This document shows, one piece after another, positions 19,589-28,879 of a stretch of DNA of 38,496 nt. Origin of the DNA: Solemya velesiana gill symbiont (GTDB lineage: Bacteria > Pseudomonadota > Gammaproteobacteria > Chromatiales > Chromatiaceae); assembly GCF_002020805.1 (NCBI RefSeq), contig NZ_MPRJ01000011.1, forward strand, positions 1-38,496. The letters run 5' to 3'. The position numbers and the translations under genes are program-made. How positions within the stretch are numbered: position 1 is the stretch's first letter; the number at the start of each line of letters is the position of its first letter. The notes under the pieces are model-generated. The model saw only the letters and a program-made list of their open reading frames with translations, had not been told where the DNA came from and did no database searches.

Positions 19589-20613
19589 TTCGATTCCTCC
19601 TGCAAAAGGAGGGATTTCAGCTTGTCCTCATCAGGCAGTGATATGCCCAGGGATTTACCAACACTTTCATTTGTGGAAATGCTGAAATATTCAGTATATC
19701 CAGGAGAATCCAGCCTTTTTCCATTTGAACCAAGGTATTTCTTTACCGTGTCACTGATCTGCTTGCCGATATCTTCAGGTGTCGAATATACAGCCGCAAG
19801 GGCGCCAGCCTTCACGTAAGCGGAAGAAAAACCCAAAACCGGCACTTGGTTGTGATAACTGGAGAGCAGGATCCCAACCACATTCTTGCGGTTGTAGATC
19901 TCCGGGTCCGGCAGTGTCAGAAGCAAATTGGTACTGGAAAAGAGTTTTCGCAGTTTGTTTCCGATTTGATCGCTGGAATCTGCTGTTTCAAAATGAATTG
20001 GTATATTCATTTCTGATGCCACTGACTCCAGCCGATTTCTGTATTGTTTTGTGCTGGGGCCAAGCAATACACCGACATGAGGTTTTCCGGCAGAAATTAA
20101 CTTGGAAAAATGAAGCAGACGTTCAAATGGTTGATCAATAAATATTGCAGATGATCGACTGTCAGAAACTGCAAGACGGCCGTAGGAAGCTTTCGGGAGA
20201 AGCGTATATAAGGCCTTGTACCTGTATTTATGAGCGATTCGCTTATCATGGAGCCAGTCGGCCGATTTTTTTCCGACGGGTATCACCAGGTCATTTGAAT
20301 CAAGCGTATGCAGGCGACTATCCAGATCCTGCTCATCGATTGAGCTTATCTCGATGTCCATGTCCCTGCAGGCTGCTACCGGTTTTTTCAGACATGCTTT
20401 CTTGATCTCGTTTCTGAATGCATCCGTAAGCTGTTGGTATATGGATGCAGATCCACTCTTGACTACGAAAATGCGGATATTGGATGTCTGGGCACTTAGG
20501 CTTACAGGGATCAGAAAAAGGTGCAGGATAAAACAGGCAGCAAACATCGACCATAGCCGAATCCTGTATTGGCTACGTCTCGATTTATTAGGCAGGAAAA
20601 AGAATTTATTCAA
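19585..20613 (-). CDS. orphan periplasmic binding protein (ABC substrate-binding, PF04392-like)
   Basis: This 342-residue exported protein has a long basic N-terminus, a hydrophobic segment and a likely cleavage after VSLSA near residue 40. The pattern [27 protein letters not shown] matches the start of the C-terminal lobe in the PF04392 binding-protein family, and the later [21 protein letters not shown] segment is also typical. No permease or ATPase gene is nearby, so it may serve as a ligand-sensing partner of the adjacent kinase rather than as a transporter part. The start is TTG 20613 with GAGG eight bases upstream; an ATG at residue 23 is possible. The ligand is unknown. Confidence 0.72.
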   Translation of the reverse strand: MNKFFFLPNKSRRSQYRIRLWSMFAACFILHLFLIPVSLSAQTSNIRIFVVKSGSASIYQQLTDAFRNEIKKACLKKPVAACRDMDIEISSIDEQDLDSRLHTLDSNDLVIPVGKKSADWLHDKRIAHKYRYKALYTLLPKASYGRLAVSDSRSSAIFIDQPFERLLHFSKLISAGKPHVGVLLGPSTKQYRNRLESVASEMNIPIHFETADSSDQIGNKLRKLFSSTNLLLTLPDPEIYNRKNVVGILLSSYHNQVPVLGFSSAYVKAGALAAVYSTPEDIGKQISDTVKKYLGSNGKRLDSPGYTEYFSISTNESVGKSLGISLPDEDKLKSLLLQEESK

Positions 20614-20696
20614 TATTCCTGCCTCATGAAAGCCTTGGCAATGATCTCAATATGATCATGATGTGCCTCATTCCTTGAGAGTCGCTTTTCTAAAGA

Positions 20697-22730
20697 CTAG
20701 TTCCAGTTCATCTTTAACTGTAGATAGAGCCGTGTGTCGGGGATATTACTTAAGTAAAAGTCGGGATCGTCCGCACTTATATTTTCCAGGGTGACGCTGG
20801 CTTCGCCGTCGGCTCCGTCCAGGCGAAATGATTTAGAAACCTTGATATTTGCTCGAGTTGAATCAGGTGCAATATCACCATCTCCTGACCACGCAAGCTC
20901 AGCGGTGCGGTAGTATGCCGCACTGATTTCCAAGCCATCGTCAAACCGGTAACTCCCCAGCAGGTTGATCATGTGTTTGGAAACCGGTTCGCTATTACTG
21001 GATATTGATTCTGGAGAATCACCTACGTCTTCAATCTTTTTACCGCTGAAGTCAATGTGACTGAATCCAGCATGTAAAAGTACGCTGGGAGATGGTCGCC
21101 AATTGAATTCCAATTCATAACCGGACAGATCGTAGAAACCACCGTTGATGAACTGGTAGGTCTGGTAGAGGTCAAATGGGGCATTTGTTGGATCATCCGC
21201 AGCTGCAGTAATTGCGTTGGTGATTTTCTCTTTGAACAGTTTGGCGTCCAATGTGATTCCGTATCTGGGGAAACTGCCAATGTAACCTACTTCAAAAGAT
21301 TCAATTTTTTGAGGTTTGAGATCGCCCACTGTCAGGTAGAAGGGAACCAGGGGAATTGGAGGTAGTGGTGGTGGAAGAACTGCAGTATTCATGTTGGCAT
21401 CATATAGCCGAACATCTGCATTCTGATCCACAAGCGTTGGAACCCTGTAGGCGTGGGACCTGCCTATCCTTAAGGTATTTCTCTCATCGAAATGATAGTT
21501 GAGCCCCAAACGGGGAGAGAACAGGGCATCCTGATTCTCGAATTTTTCCACCATGCCACCCAGGTTTAGAACAAGCTGGTCTGAGATTGGCTTTTCAGCA
21601 TTGATAAAGGCGCGCGCCTGGTCGCGGGTTATCCAATCGTCAGTACCCATCAGCCAATGGCTTTTTCCTCGGTCGTGCCGGGCTCCCAGCCCCCAGGCTA
21701 TCTTCCAGTCCTCACCCAGCGTCAGGTTGTGCTGGAACTCCAGGTCTGCCCGATGGGACTCGAATTGTGAAAGGCCGATCCAGATTCCGGTATAGGGAGG
21801 CGGTAGTTCGTAAAAATCGTCGAGCAACTGGTAGTTGTGATAAAACTGGAGTGAAAATTCGTTATTGTCGGCCAACTGGCGGGTCCACCGAAGCTGTTGG
21901 TAATGCATATCCGTATCGACAGTTCGGAACGGCTGGAATTCATCACCTGCCACCCCGTCTTCTCTCAGACCATCGGTGAATCCCAATTTGATGAGAAAGC
22001 CGTCCTTGTCAGACAGGGAATAATCACCACGAAAGTCCAGTTTCTGGGTGTCGAAATCATCATGCCTGCCGGTGTAACCATCACCTTCGTCATAGGTCAC
22101 AGAGAGGCGATAATCCAAATTCTCAAGCCTATCGGCGAATCTTCCATGTATTTTACGATTTCTGGCCTGACCCAAGAGCAGGTTAGTCGCCACACCCTGC
22201 TGACTGGACGGGTGTTCTGTAATGATATTGATGATTCCGGCAAAAGAGTTTGAACCATAAGCGGCAGCGTTTGGGCCACGGATGACCTCGATACGCTGAA
22301 TGTCTTCAATTGAAACCGGCAAATCCGACCAGGTGACGCCACCAAAAGTCGGATCATATACCGAGCGACCATCGACCAGTACCTGCATGTCGCGAGGGTA
22401 CTGGTCGGCCACGCCGTGGTAGCTTGCGGTATACCTTGAGCCTGTCACCACGCCGATCTGAAAGCCCGGAACCAGGCGTAACAGGTCGGGGATAGTACTA
22501 GCGCCGGATGCATTGATCATGTCCCGGTCAATGACGGTAATAGATGCTGGGAGATTCTCAATGGGCTGTCGGATTCGAGTTGCCGTGAGCACAACAGGTA
22601 TCTCGCCAAAAAAAAGATCTTCGGACAGATTCTCCTGGGCGTAGACCGGTTGCCCGAGGCCCAGAAGTGCGCTTCCCGTGGTAAATGCCAGAAAAATGCG
22701 CTTTACCCGTTGTTGGTTATCGATTCTCAT
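20697..22730 (-). CDS. TonB-dependent outer-membrane receptor
   Basis: This 677-residue outer-membrane protein has a signal peptide (about 1-31, ending PVYAQ), a TonB-box-like start (EIPVVLTATRI), a plug domain (LPASITVIDRDMI, ending with the IEVIRGPNAAAYGSNSFAG loop, then INIIT), and a long barrel rich in alternating aromatic strands (for example LEFNWRPSPSVLLHAGFSHI). It resembles CirA/vitamin B12-type receptors in plug sequence, but the substrate cannot be told. It is the first gene of a minus-strand set with the binding protein and BarA; the gap to the next gene is 83 bases and holds no clear terminator. It is divergent from cysM. Confidence 0.9.
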   Translation of the reverse strand: MRIDNQQRVKRIFLAFTTGSALLGLGQPVYAQENLSEDLFFGEIPVVLTATRIRQPIENLPASITVIDRDMINASGASTIPDLLRLVPGFQIGVVTGSRYTASYHGVADQYPRDMQVLVDGRSVYDPTFGGVTWSDLPVSIEDIQRIEVIRGPNAAAYGSNSFAGIINIITEHPSSQQGVATNLLLGQARNRKIHGRFADRLENLDYRLSVTYDEGDGYTGRHDDFDTQKLDFRGDYSLSDKDGFLIKLGFTDGLREDGVAGDEFQPFRTVDTDMHYQQLRWTRQLADNNEFSLQFYHNYQLLDDFYELPPPYTGIWIGLSQFESHRADLEFQHNLTLGEDWKIAWGLGARHDRGKSHWLMGTDDWITRDQARAFINAEKPISDQLVLNLGGMVEKFENQDALFSPRLGLNYHFDERNTLRIGRSHAYRVPTLVDQNADVRLYDANMNTAVLPPPLPPIPLVPFYLTVGDLKPQKIESFEVGYIGSFPRYGITLDAKLFKEKITNAITAAADDPTNAPFDLYQTYQFINGGFYDLSGYELEFNWRPSPSVLLHAGFSHIDFSGKKIEDVGDSPESISSNSEPVSKHMINLLGSYRFDDGLEISAAYYRTAELAWSGDGDIAPDSTRANIKVSKSFRLDGADGEASVTLENISADDPDFYLSNIPDTRLYLQLKMNWN

Positions 22731-22779
22731 AGACAGTCGCCTGGTTCTGTTCAGCAGTAATCCAGCCGATCATGTGATT

Positions 22780-22800
22780 TGACATGAAAAAGTCATGTCA
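22780..22800. promoter_or_regulatory. palindromic operator candidate between the TonB receptor and cysM
   Basis: TGACATGA and TCATGTCA form perfect 8-base arms around a 5-base centre. The site sits in the 125-base divergent region, with a TATACT -10-like hexamer at 22810-22815 on the cysM side. A dimeric regulator could bind here, but its identity is unknown. Confidence 0.45.
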
Positions 22801-22855
22801 CATTTCGGCTATACTTGCTTCGTTTTTATTTGTCTCTTACCGTAAAATCCTCAGT

Positions 22856-23749
22856 ATGAATTACCCAACTATCGAAGATTTCGTCGGCAATACTCCCTTG
22901 GTGAAACTGCAGCGTCTCTCCACTGATAGCAGTGACACCATTTTAGTCAAGCTGGAAGGTAATAATCCAGCCGGATCTGTGAAGGACCGACCCGCGATGA
23001 GTATGATACAGCGGGCGGAAAAAAGGGGGCATATCAAGCCTGGGGACACCCTGATCGAGGCCACCAGTGGCAATACCGGTATAGCGCTTGCCATGGCTGC
23101 TGCCATCAAGGGTTACCACATGATACTGATCATGCCCGATAACCTGAGTGTAGAAAGGCGTTCATCCATGCGCGCATACGGCGCTGAATTGATTCTCGTC
23201 ACCCGGGAACAGGGGATGGAGGGTGCCCGTGATCTGGCGCTGGAGATGCAGCAGAAGGGCAAGGGCAAGGTTTTGGACCAATTCTCCAACCTGGACAACC
23301 CTCAGGCACATTATGAATCCACTGGACCTGAGATCTGGCGGGACACCCATGGCAAGATTACCCATTTTGTAAGCGCCATGGGTACCACTGGAACCATTAT
23401 GGGTACCTCGCGCTATCTCAAGGAGCAGAATCCGGACATACAGGTCGTGGGTGTTCAACCGGCTGAAGGAGCAAGTATTCCGGGGATTCGTCGTTGGCCA
23501 GAGGAGTATTTGCCAAAAATATTCGAAAGGTCGAGGGTCGATCGCGAAATGGATATTACCCAGGAGGAGGCAGAAGACACCACGCGGAGGCTGGCCACCG
23601 AGGAGGGAATTTTTTCCGGAATCTCATCGGGAGGTGCTGTAGCAGCTGCCTTGAAACTGTCACAGGAAGTGGAAAATGCTGTCATTGTGGCAATTATCTG
23701 CGACCGTGGGGACAGGTACCTGTCAACCGGAGTATTCCCGGCTGAGTAG
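22856..23749 (+). CDS. cysM: cysteine synthase B (CysM)
   Basis: This 297-residue PLP enzyme makes cysteine (or S-sulfocysteine) from O-acetylserine and sulfide or thiosulfate. K43 in GNNPAGSVKDRPAMSM is the PLP lysine. ATSGNTGIALAM, ILVTREQGMEGARDLALEM and IPGIRRWPEEYLP are CysM-type motifs that separate it from CysK. The ATG at 22856 gives MNYPTIEDFVGNTPLVKLQ, which aligns with E. coli CysM; an upstream in-frame ATG at 22784 would add an unlikely N-terminus. The end ICDRGDRYLSTGVF is complete. It is near barA and rlmD, as in Pseudomonas. Confidence 0.97.
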   Translation: MNYPTIEDFVGNTPLVKLQRLSTDSSDTILVKLEGNNPAGSVKDRPAMSMIQRAEKRGHIKPGDTLIEATSGNTGIALAMAAAIKGYHMILIMPDNLSVERRSSMRAYGAELILVTREQGMEGARDLALEMQQKGKGKVLDQFSNLDNPQAHYESTGPEIWRDTHGKITHFVSAMGTTGTIMGTSRYLKEQNPDIQVVGVQPAEGASIPGIRRWPEEYLPKIFERSRVDREMDITQEEAEDTTRRLATEEGIFSGISSGGAVAAALKLSQEVENAVIVAIICDRGDRYLSTGVFPAE

Positions 23750-23762
23750 ATGGCTCAACCCG

Positions 23763-25856
23763 GTGGCAAAATCTGTAGCCATTTTTTGGCTGCTGATTTC
23801 ACTCACCTCGAATCTTGCCCAGGCTATCGACTCCATAGACCTTGGTATGGGAACCATCAGTGGTGCCGACTGGAAGGCCGAAGGCGTCAAGTTGCAGCTG
23901 AAGTTCTCCGGTCCTGATGCTGCAATATTCCAGATATCGGCAAAAAGTATTCAACACCCCTCACTTCCCTTTGTGCTCCAATCTCCGGTTCTGGATTGCA
24001 TTGAGGGAACCCTCACATCAGGCCAGATCGGCTGCCAAAAGGGGCTGATAGACATCCAACATCCCTGGCTCAAAAAGGGCCGAATCCCCGTAAGCTTCAA
24101 CTGGATCGAAGAAAGCCGGAAATTAGCCCTCAATACCGGAACTATATACACGGTGTTTGGGAACCTTTCCATCAAGGTCAACCAGTCTCAACAGGACTGG
24201 CATGCGCAACTGACCGGAAAGCGCCTGAATGCTGAAAAGATGCTACATGCCTTTCAGGATTATCTCCCGGATGATTGGCCTGAAGAGCTTGTACTCACGA
24301 CGATGATGACTGCAAACCTGAACCTGAAAGGCCAGAATTCGGTGGTCAGGGCGGTGGATTGGCAAGTTGAATTCGGTGATTTCGGTTTCAGTGATTCGGA
24401 AGGCGCATATCTTGCTGAGTCCCTGGCTGGAAAATGGCAGGGGAGAGGGCGTTACTCAGGCAGTAACTGGAGGGGAAAACAAGATATTTCTCTGCGTTCC
24501 GGCGCCTTGTTAACACCATTTTTCTACCTCGAACCTGGTAACAAGCCGATCGACATCGGGTTTGCATACGACTACCACGAAACAAAGGGTGACATCTCTG
24601 TATCCAAGTTCAACTTCCGAGATCCGGAAACCATCTCCTTTTCAGCCGAGGCCGCTTACAGGATTACCGAAGCAGCCGGGGAGTCCGGTCTCAAGTCACT
24701 AAAGCTCAATACCGATCCGATAAACCTGCCCGTGCTCTATCAACGCTATGTTCAGCCCATTCTGGCGGAATCACTGTTTGAATCCCTTGAATTGGCAGGC
24801 CAGTTACAAGTTGCAATGCAGATGGAGGACTACGAGCTATCCCAAATCAACACGAGATTGTTGAATGTCTTTGCAGAACATAAAGTCTCGGAAGAGATTA
24901 ACGGGAGCCTGTTTGCCCTCTACAACGTTGAAGGTGAAGTGAACTGGCAGGCTTCAGGGTTGTCAAAACCGAGTAAGGTACGTTGGGAAGGGGGGCATCT
25001 TCTCGAAAATATCAATATTGGCCCCACAGTGTTGCCATTGAGTCTTTATGGAGGAGAGATTGAACTCGCTTCCGAGTCAAAAATCCCGCTGTTTGATGGC
25101 GCCCTCAACGCTGAGAAATTCAGGGTTGGGTTGACAGACGTGGGGCCGAAGGTGGAATTCCAGGGCTACCTGACACCAATATCGATGGAGTCGTTCAGCG
25201 AGGCCCTTGGCTGGCCCATACTCTCCGGACAGTTGTCCGGCATGGTTCCTGGCGTAACCTACGAGGAAGGACGGCTCAGCGTAGACGGTATGGCCCTGTT
25301 TAAAGTCTTCGAAGGAAATGTCGTGATCAGAGACCTGGTGCTGGAAGATCTTTTTGGCGTTCTGCCAGTACTGAGTGCGGATATCACGATGAAAAACCTT
25401 GACCTGGAAGCACTGACCAGGACCTTCTCCTTTGGTAAAATTACCGGAAAACTGGATGGCAGGATTGATTCACTCCGCCTGGAAGATTGGCAGCCAATCG
25501 CCTTCGATGCCCGATTTGCTACTCCTGAAAACGACAGCAGTCGTCACCGTATCAGCCAGAAAGCGGTGGACAACATCTCGAATCTTGGCGGTGCGGGTGT
25601 TTCGGGTGCGCTATCACGTAGCTTTTTGCGTTTTTTTGAGGAATTCAGCTACGACAAGCTCGGCATTACATGCCGGTTGGAAAATGGCGTGTGTGAAATG
25701 GGCGGTATCGAACCGGCCAAGCAGGGCTACTATCTTGTCAAGGGCGGAGGGCTGCCGCGTATTGATATTGTCGGCTTCAACACAAGTACGGACTGGCATG
25801 TTCTTATTAGCAAACTGGAACAGATTTCCGAAGGCGGAGCGCCTGTTATCGAATAA
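23763..25856 (+). CDS. large exported AsmA/YdbH-like protein
   Basis: This protein has about 697 residues from GTG 23763, with a signal peptide or anchor (SVAIFWLLISLTSNLAQA) and a long run of beta-rich sequence. The C-terminus carries FGKITGKLDGRIDSLRLEDW and NISNLGGAGVSGALSRSFLR, then a Cys pair in CRLENGVCEMGG, which I recognise as the conserved end of YdbH-type proteins. YdbH in E. coli works with TamB and YhdP in moving phospholipids to the outer membrane. The next gene encodes a YdbL-like protein, as in the E. coli ydbH-ynbE-ydbL operon. It is shorter than E. coli YdbH (about 880). The start is uncertain; the frame is open upstream into cysM. Confidence 0.72.
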   Translation: MAKSVAIFWLLISLTSNLAQAIDSIDLGMGTISGADWKAEGVKLQLKFSGPDAAIFQISAKSIQHPSLPFVLQSPVLDCIEGTLTSGQIGCQKGLIDIQHPWLKKGRIPVSFNWIEESRKLALNTGTIYTVFGNLSIKVNQSQQDWHAQLTGKRLNAEKMLHAFQDYLPDDWPEELVLTTMMTANLNLKGQNSVVRAVDWQVEFGDFGFSDSEGAYLAESLAGKWQGRGRYSGSNWRGKQDISLRSGALLTPFFYLEPGNKPIDIGFAYDYHETKGDISVSKFNFRDPETISFSAEAAYRITEAAGESGLKSLKLNTDPINLPVLYQRYVQPILAESLFESLELAGQLQVAMQMEDYELSQINTRLLNVFAEHKVSEEINGSLFALYNVEGEVNWQASGLSKPSKVRWEGGHLLENINIGPTVLPLSLYGGEIELASESKIPLFDGALNAEKFRVGLTDVGPKVEFQGYLTPISMESFSEALGWPILSGQLSGMVPGVTYEEGRLSVDGMALFKVFEGNVVIRDLVLEDLFGVLPVLSADITMKNLDLEALTRTFSFGKITGKLDGRIDSLRLEDWQPIAFDARFATPENDSSRHRISQKAVDNISNLGGAGVSGALSRSFLRFFEEFSYDKLGITCRLENGVCEMGGIEPAKQGYYLVKGGGLPRIDIVGFNTSTDWHVLISKLEQISEGGAPVIE

Positions 25857-25877
25857 CCATCAACCTGGAGCGATACG

Positions 25878-26498
25878 ATGAGGATGATCAAACTGAGTAC
25901 GGCTTTTGCCACCCTGCTGATATTGGCAGCTTGCGTGACAATCAATATCTATTTTCCCGCAGCCCAGGCCGAGGAGGCTGCCGAAAAGATTGTCGACGAA
26001 ATTCTTGGCCAGGACAGAGAAGTCGAGGATGAAGACGCGCCCAAGACCGATGACAACAGTGCGAGCGCCATCGACTACAGCCATTATTCTGCCCGCGTAG
26101 CATCCAACGTGGTGGATTTTTTCGTGCCCCAGGCCCATGCTGCTAAACCCGACTTCAACGTCAACACCCCCAAGATCCGCAAGCTGCGTGCCTCGATGAA
26201 AAGCCGGCACAGAAGTTTGGCTCCGTACTACAAAAGTGGCGCCATAGGATTTACCCGCGACGCCCTGGTCGCAACACGCAAGGCTTCTGCCATCTCGCTC
26301 AAAGACAGAACCAAGGTCAAGAAGCTGATCTCCGCTGAAAACCGCGACCGCAACGCACTCTACCGGGCAATTGCCGATGCCAATGGACACCCGGAGTGGG
26401 AACCTGACGTCCGGGCTGTTTTCGCAAAGACATGGGCACGTGAAGCCGGTAGAGGCTGGTGGTACCAGAACACCAGAGGTCAGTGGAAACAGAAATAA
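25878..26498 (+). CDS. ydbL: YdbL-like (DUF1318) protein with lipoprotein signal
   Basis: This 206-residue protein begins with a lipoprotein-type signal (LLILAAC, Cys19) followed by VTINIYFPAAQAEEAAEKIV. The C-terminal half (LRASMKSRHRSLAPYYKSGA, then KVKKLISAENRDRNALYRAI, and the tail TRGQWKQK) fits DUF1318/YdbL. YdbL acts with YdbH and lipoprotein YnbE in E. coli. No separate ynbE is seen here, so the lipidated N-terminus may take that place, which is inference. GGAG lies eight bases before the ATG. It follows the YdbH-like gene by 21 bases. Confidence 0.82.
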   Translation: MRMIKLSTAFATLLILAACVTINIYFPAAQAEEAAEKIVDEILGQDREVEDEDAPKTDDNSASAIDYSHYSARVASNVVDFFVPQAHAAKPDFNVNTPKIRKLRASMKSRHRSLAPYYKSGAIGFTRDALVATRKASAISLKDRTKVKKLISAENRDRNALYRAIADANGHPEWEPDVRAVFAKTWAREAGRGWWYQNTRGQWKQK

Positions 26499-26546
26499 GG
26501 TGAAAGCGTTGAGCAGTATCCACACTAATGGGAGCGTCACACCATA

Positions 26547-27899
26547 ATGGCACGCACCAGACGCAAACGTTTACCCCCGGATCCCGTCAGGGCCCAGGTT
26601 GAATCCATGAGCCATGACGGCCGGGGTGTAACACATATCGATGGTAAGGTGGTCTTCATCCATGGCGCGCTGCCGGGTGACGAGATTGAATTTCTCTACA
26701 CCAGGAAGACCAAGCAACATGACGAGGGGCAGGTCAGCAGTGTCATCACCGCTTCTCCTGACCGGGTGGAGTGGAGCCGCAGTGCGTCCATTTTGGCACT
26801 TGTGGAGGTTGCACAGCCTGCAACATCAAAGATCGGAAACCTAGGTTTCAACCAAGCAGCAAGCCCTCATGGATGCTTTCCAGCGCATAGGAAAAGTGGA
26901 ACTTGGTGAAATCCTGGCCCCCCTTGTTTCACCTTCCTCATGGGGCTACCGCCGAAAAGCCCGATTAGGCGCTAAATATGTACCCAAGAAGGGCAAGGTA
27001 CTTGTAGGTTTCCGGGAGAGGGGATCCAGTTTTATAACGGACATCGAGCGCTGTCATGTACTCCATCCGAAAGTGGGGGAATTGATAACACCACTGGGTG
27101 AACTGATTGCATCGCTTTCAATCAGGGAAAAAAGTGCCCCAGATCGAAGTCTCCATGGGAGACGAGCTCCGAGCTCTGCGTGTTGGTGTTTCGTATCCTG
27201 GAACCCCTGTCCAATGCCGATCATGCCAGCCTGAAGTCATTTGGAGCGCAGCACGACGTTGTTATCTACCTGCAGGAAGGTGGACCAGAGACCATATGTC
27301 CCCTGGAAGGCGAGACAGTAGACTTGCGTTACCGGCTGCCTGCCTACTATCTCGACATCCACTTCCTGCCCAGTGATTTCACCCAGGTGAACAGCGAGCT
27401 GAACCGACTGATGGTGGACCACGCCCTGAATCTGCTCAATCCAGGGGAGACCGATCGCGTGTTGGACCTGTTTTGTGGTTTGGGCAATTTCACGCTCCCA
27501 TTGGCCAGGCGCACTCAAGAGGTGGTCGGTGTGGAAGGTGATGCCGGCCTGGTGGCACGTGCCAGGGCGAACGCCGAGAACAATGGTATCGGCAACAGTC
27601 GCTACTTTACCGCGAACCTTTATGACAGCCTGGATAAGGAACCGTGGCTTCGGGAAAAATTTGACAATGCCCAGCTGGATCCCCCACGTTCCGGCGCCTT
27701 TGAGGTGCTTGAGCATCTTCCCAAGCTGAGGATAGAACGCATGGTCTACCTCTACTGCTATCCTGGAACACTGGCCAGGGATGCAGGAGAGCTTGTGCAT
27801 AACCTGGGATATCGACTGGTAGCTGCCGGGGTAATGAACATGTTCCCCCCATACTGCCCATGTGGAATACATTGCGCTATTCGAGAAGAACTGACTTAA
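26547..27899 (+). pseudogene. rlmD: 23S rRNA (uracil-1939-C5) methyltransferase RlmD, broken by frameshifts
   Basis: The TRAM domain (26547 to about 26780) is in one frame; the iron-sulfur motif CVHFGTCGGC (26783-26812) is in a second; SLQHQ, then an in-frame TAG at 26842-26844, then KQQALMDAFQRIGKVEL and GYRRKARLGAKYV are in the third. VPQIEVSMGDE (about 27128-27160) shifts again, and the methyltransferase domain (VLDLFCGLGNFTLP, QLDPPRSGA, YCYPGTLARDAGEL) is in another frame to about 27848. There, six C bases instead of five push the last codons (expected HTAHVEYIALFEK) out of frame. At least five indels plus one stop are needed to rebuild the protein of about 440 residues. The motif CNP has become CYP. 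Its place near cysM and barA fits RlmD synteny. Confidence 0.88.
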
Positions 27900-27917
27900 A
27901 CAGCCAAGGGAGTGTGA

Positions 27918-28385
27918 ATGGCGACCGAAATTGAAAGAAAATACCTCGTGAAAAATGATGCCTGGAAGGACAGCGTTATTTCCGAGTCCCGGATCAAGCA
28001 GGGTTACCTTGCCAATCAGCCCAGTATGACCGTGAGGGTAAGAGTCGCCAAGGGTACCGCATTCCTTACCGTAAAAGGGTCTACCGAGGGGATCAGTCGC
28101 GCGGAGTTCGAGTATGAAATCCCTGTGCCCGATGCCGAAGAGATGCTTAAACTGAATTCCGATCAACCCTATATCGATAAAACCCGGTACAAGGTTAAAT
28201 GCGGAGAACATGTCTGGGACCTGGATGTATTCGAAGGTGATAATTCCGGGTTGATCATGGCCGAGGTTGAACTCGACAGTGAGGACGAAGGGTTTGAAAT
28301 GCCGGACTGGGCCGGAGAAGAGGTCTCAGGCGACCTCCGATACTACAATGCAAACCTCATCAACAACCCATACAGATCCTGGTAA
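27918..28385 (+). CDS. CYTH-domain triphosphate tunnel metalloenzyme
   Basis: This 155-residue cytoplasmic protein starts with the ExExK motif E4-I-E6-R-K8, the signature of CYTH/TTM proteins (PF01928). Alternating charged strands follow (TVRVRVAKGTAFLTVKG, AEFEYEIP, WDLDVFEG, LIMAEVELDSED), as expected for the eight-stranded tunnel. Close bacterial relatives such as NeuTTM hydrolyse inorganic tripolyphosphate. It has the usual short length. It follows the broken rlmD by 18 bases and precedes a transpeptidase gene by 10 bases, so the two may share a message. Confidence 0.9.
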   Translation: MATEIERKYLVKNDAWKDSVISESRIKQGYLANQPSMTVRVRVAKGTAFLTVKGSTEGISRAEFEYEIPVPDAEEMLKLNSDQPYIDKTRYKVKCGEHVWDLDVFEGDNSGLIMAEVELDSEDEGFEMPDWAGEEVSGDLRYYNANLINNPYRSW

Positions 28386-28395
28386 GGACGATCAG

Positions 28396-28875
28396 ATGGT
28401 TTTCCTGAGAGTGGACCTCGGGAAACAGGTCATTGAGTTACACCGTGACCAGGCTGTACTGCACAACTATCCCGTATCCACGGCATTGAATGGGGCAGGG
28501 GAGTTATCCGGCAGTGGCTGCACCCCAAGGGGTAAGCACCGTGTAAAGATCAAGGTTGGAGCAGGTGAACCCGAGAACGCGGTCTTCGTAGGTCGTCGTA
28601 CCACGGGCGAGATCTACTCAGATGAACTTGCGGCCCAATACCCGGAGAGAGACTGGATCCTGACCCGTATCATCTGGCTTACCGGGTCAGAATCGGGAAG
28701 AAACCTCGGGGGCAATGTGGACACCCTGCGGCGTTACATCTACATCCACGGTTGTCCCGACACCGAACCCATGGGCATCCCCCGATCCCATGGCTGTATC
28801 AGGATGCGCAACCGGGACATCATGGCCCTCTTCGACATGGTCGAGAACGGCATGCCAGTGGAGATTTTGGAATAG
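28396..28875 (+). CDS. L,D-transpeptidase (YkuD) domain protein without signal peptide
   Basis: This 159-residue protein is little more than a YkuD catalytic domain (PF03734). H118 in YIYIHGCPD and C134 in SHGCIRM form the expected catalytic pair. The N-terminus MVFLRVDLGKQVIELHRDQ is already part of the fold, with no signal peptide or anchor, which is odd for a peptidoglycan enzyme but known in some proteobacterial members. The ATG at 28396 has AGGA close upstream. It lies 10 bases after the CYTH gene. The substrate and location are unclear. Confidence 0.87.
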   Translation: MVFLRVDLGKQVIELHRDQAVLHNYPVSTALNGAGELSGSGCTPRGKHRVKIKVGAGEPENAVFVGRRTTGEIYSDELAAQYPERDWILTRIIWLTGSESGRNLGGNVDTLRRYIYIHGCPDTEPMGIPRSHGCIRMRNRDIMALFDMVENGMPVEILE

Positions 28876-28879
28876 AGAC

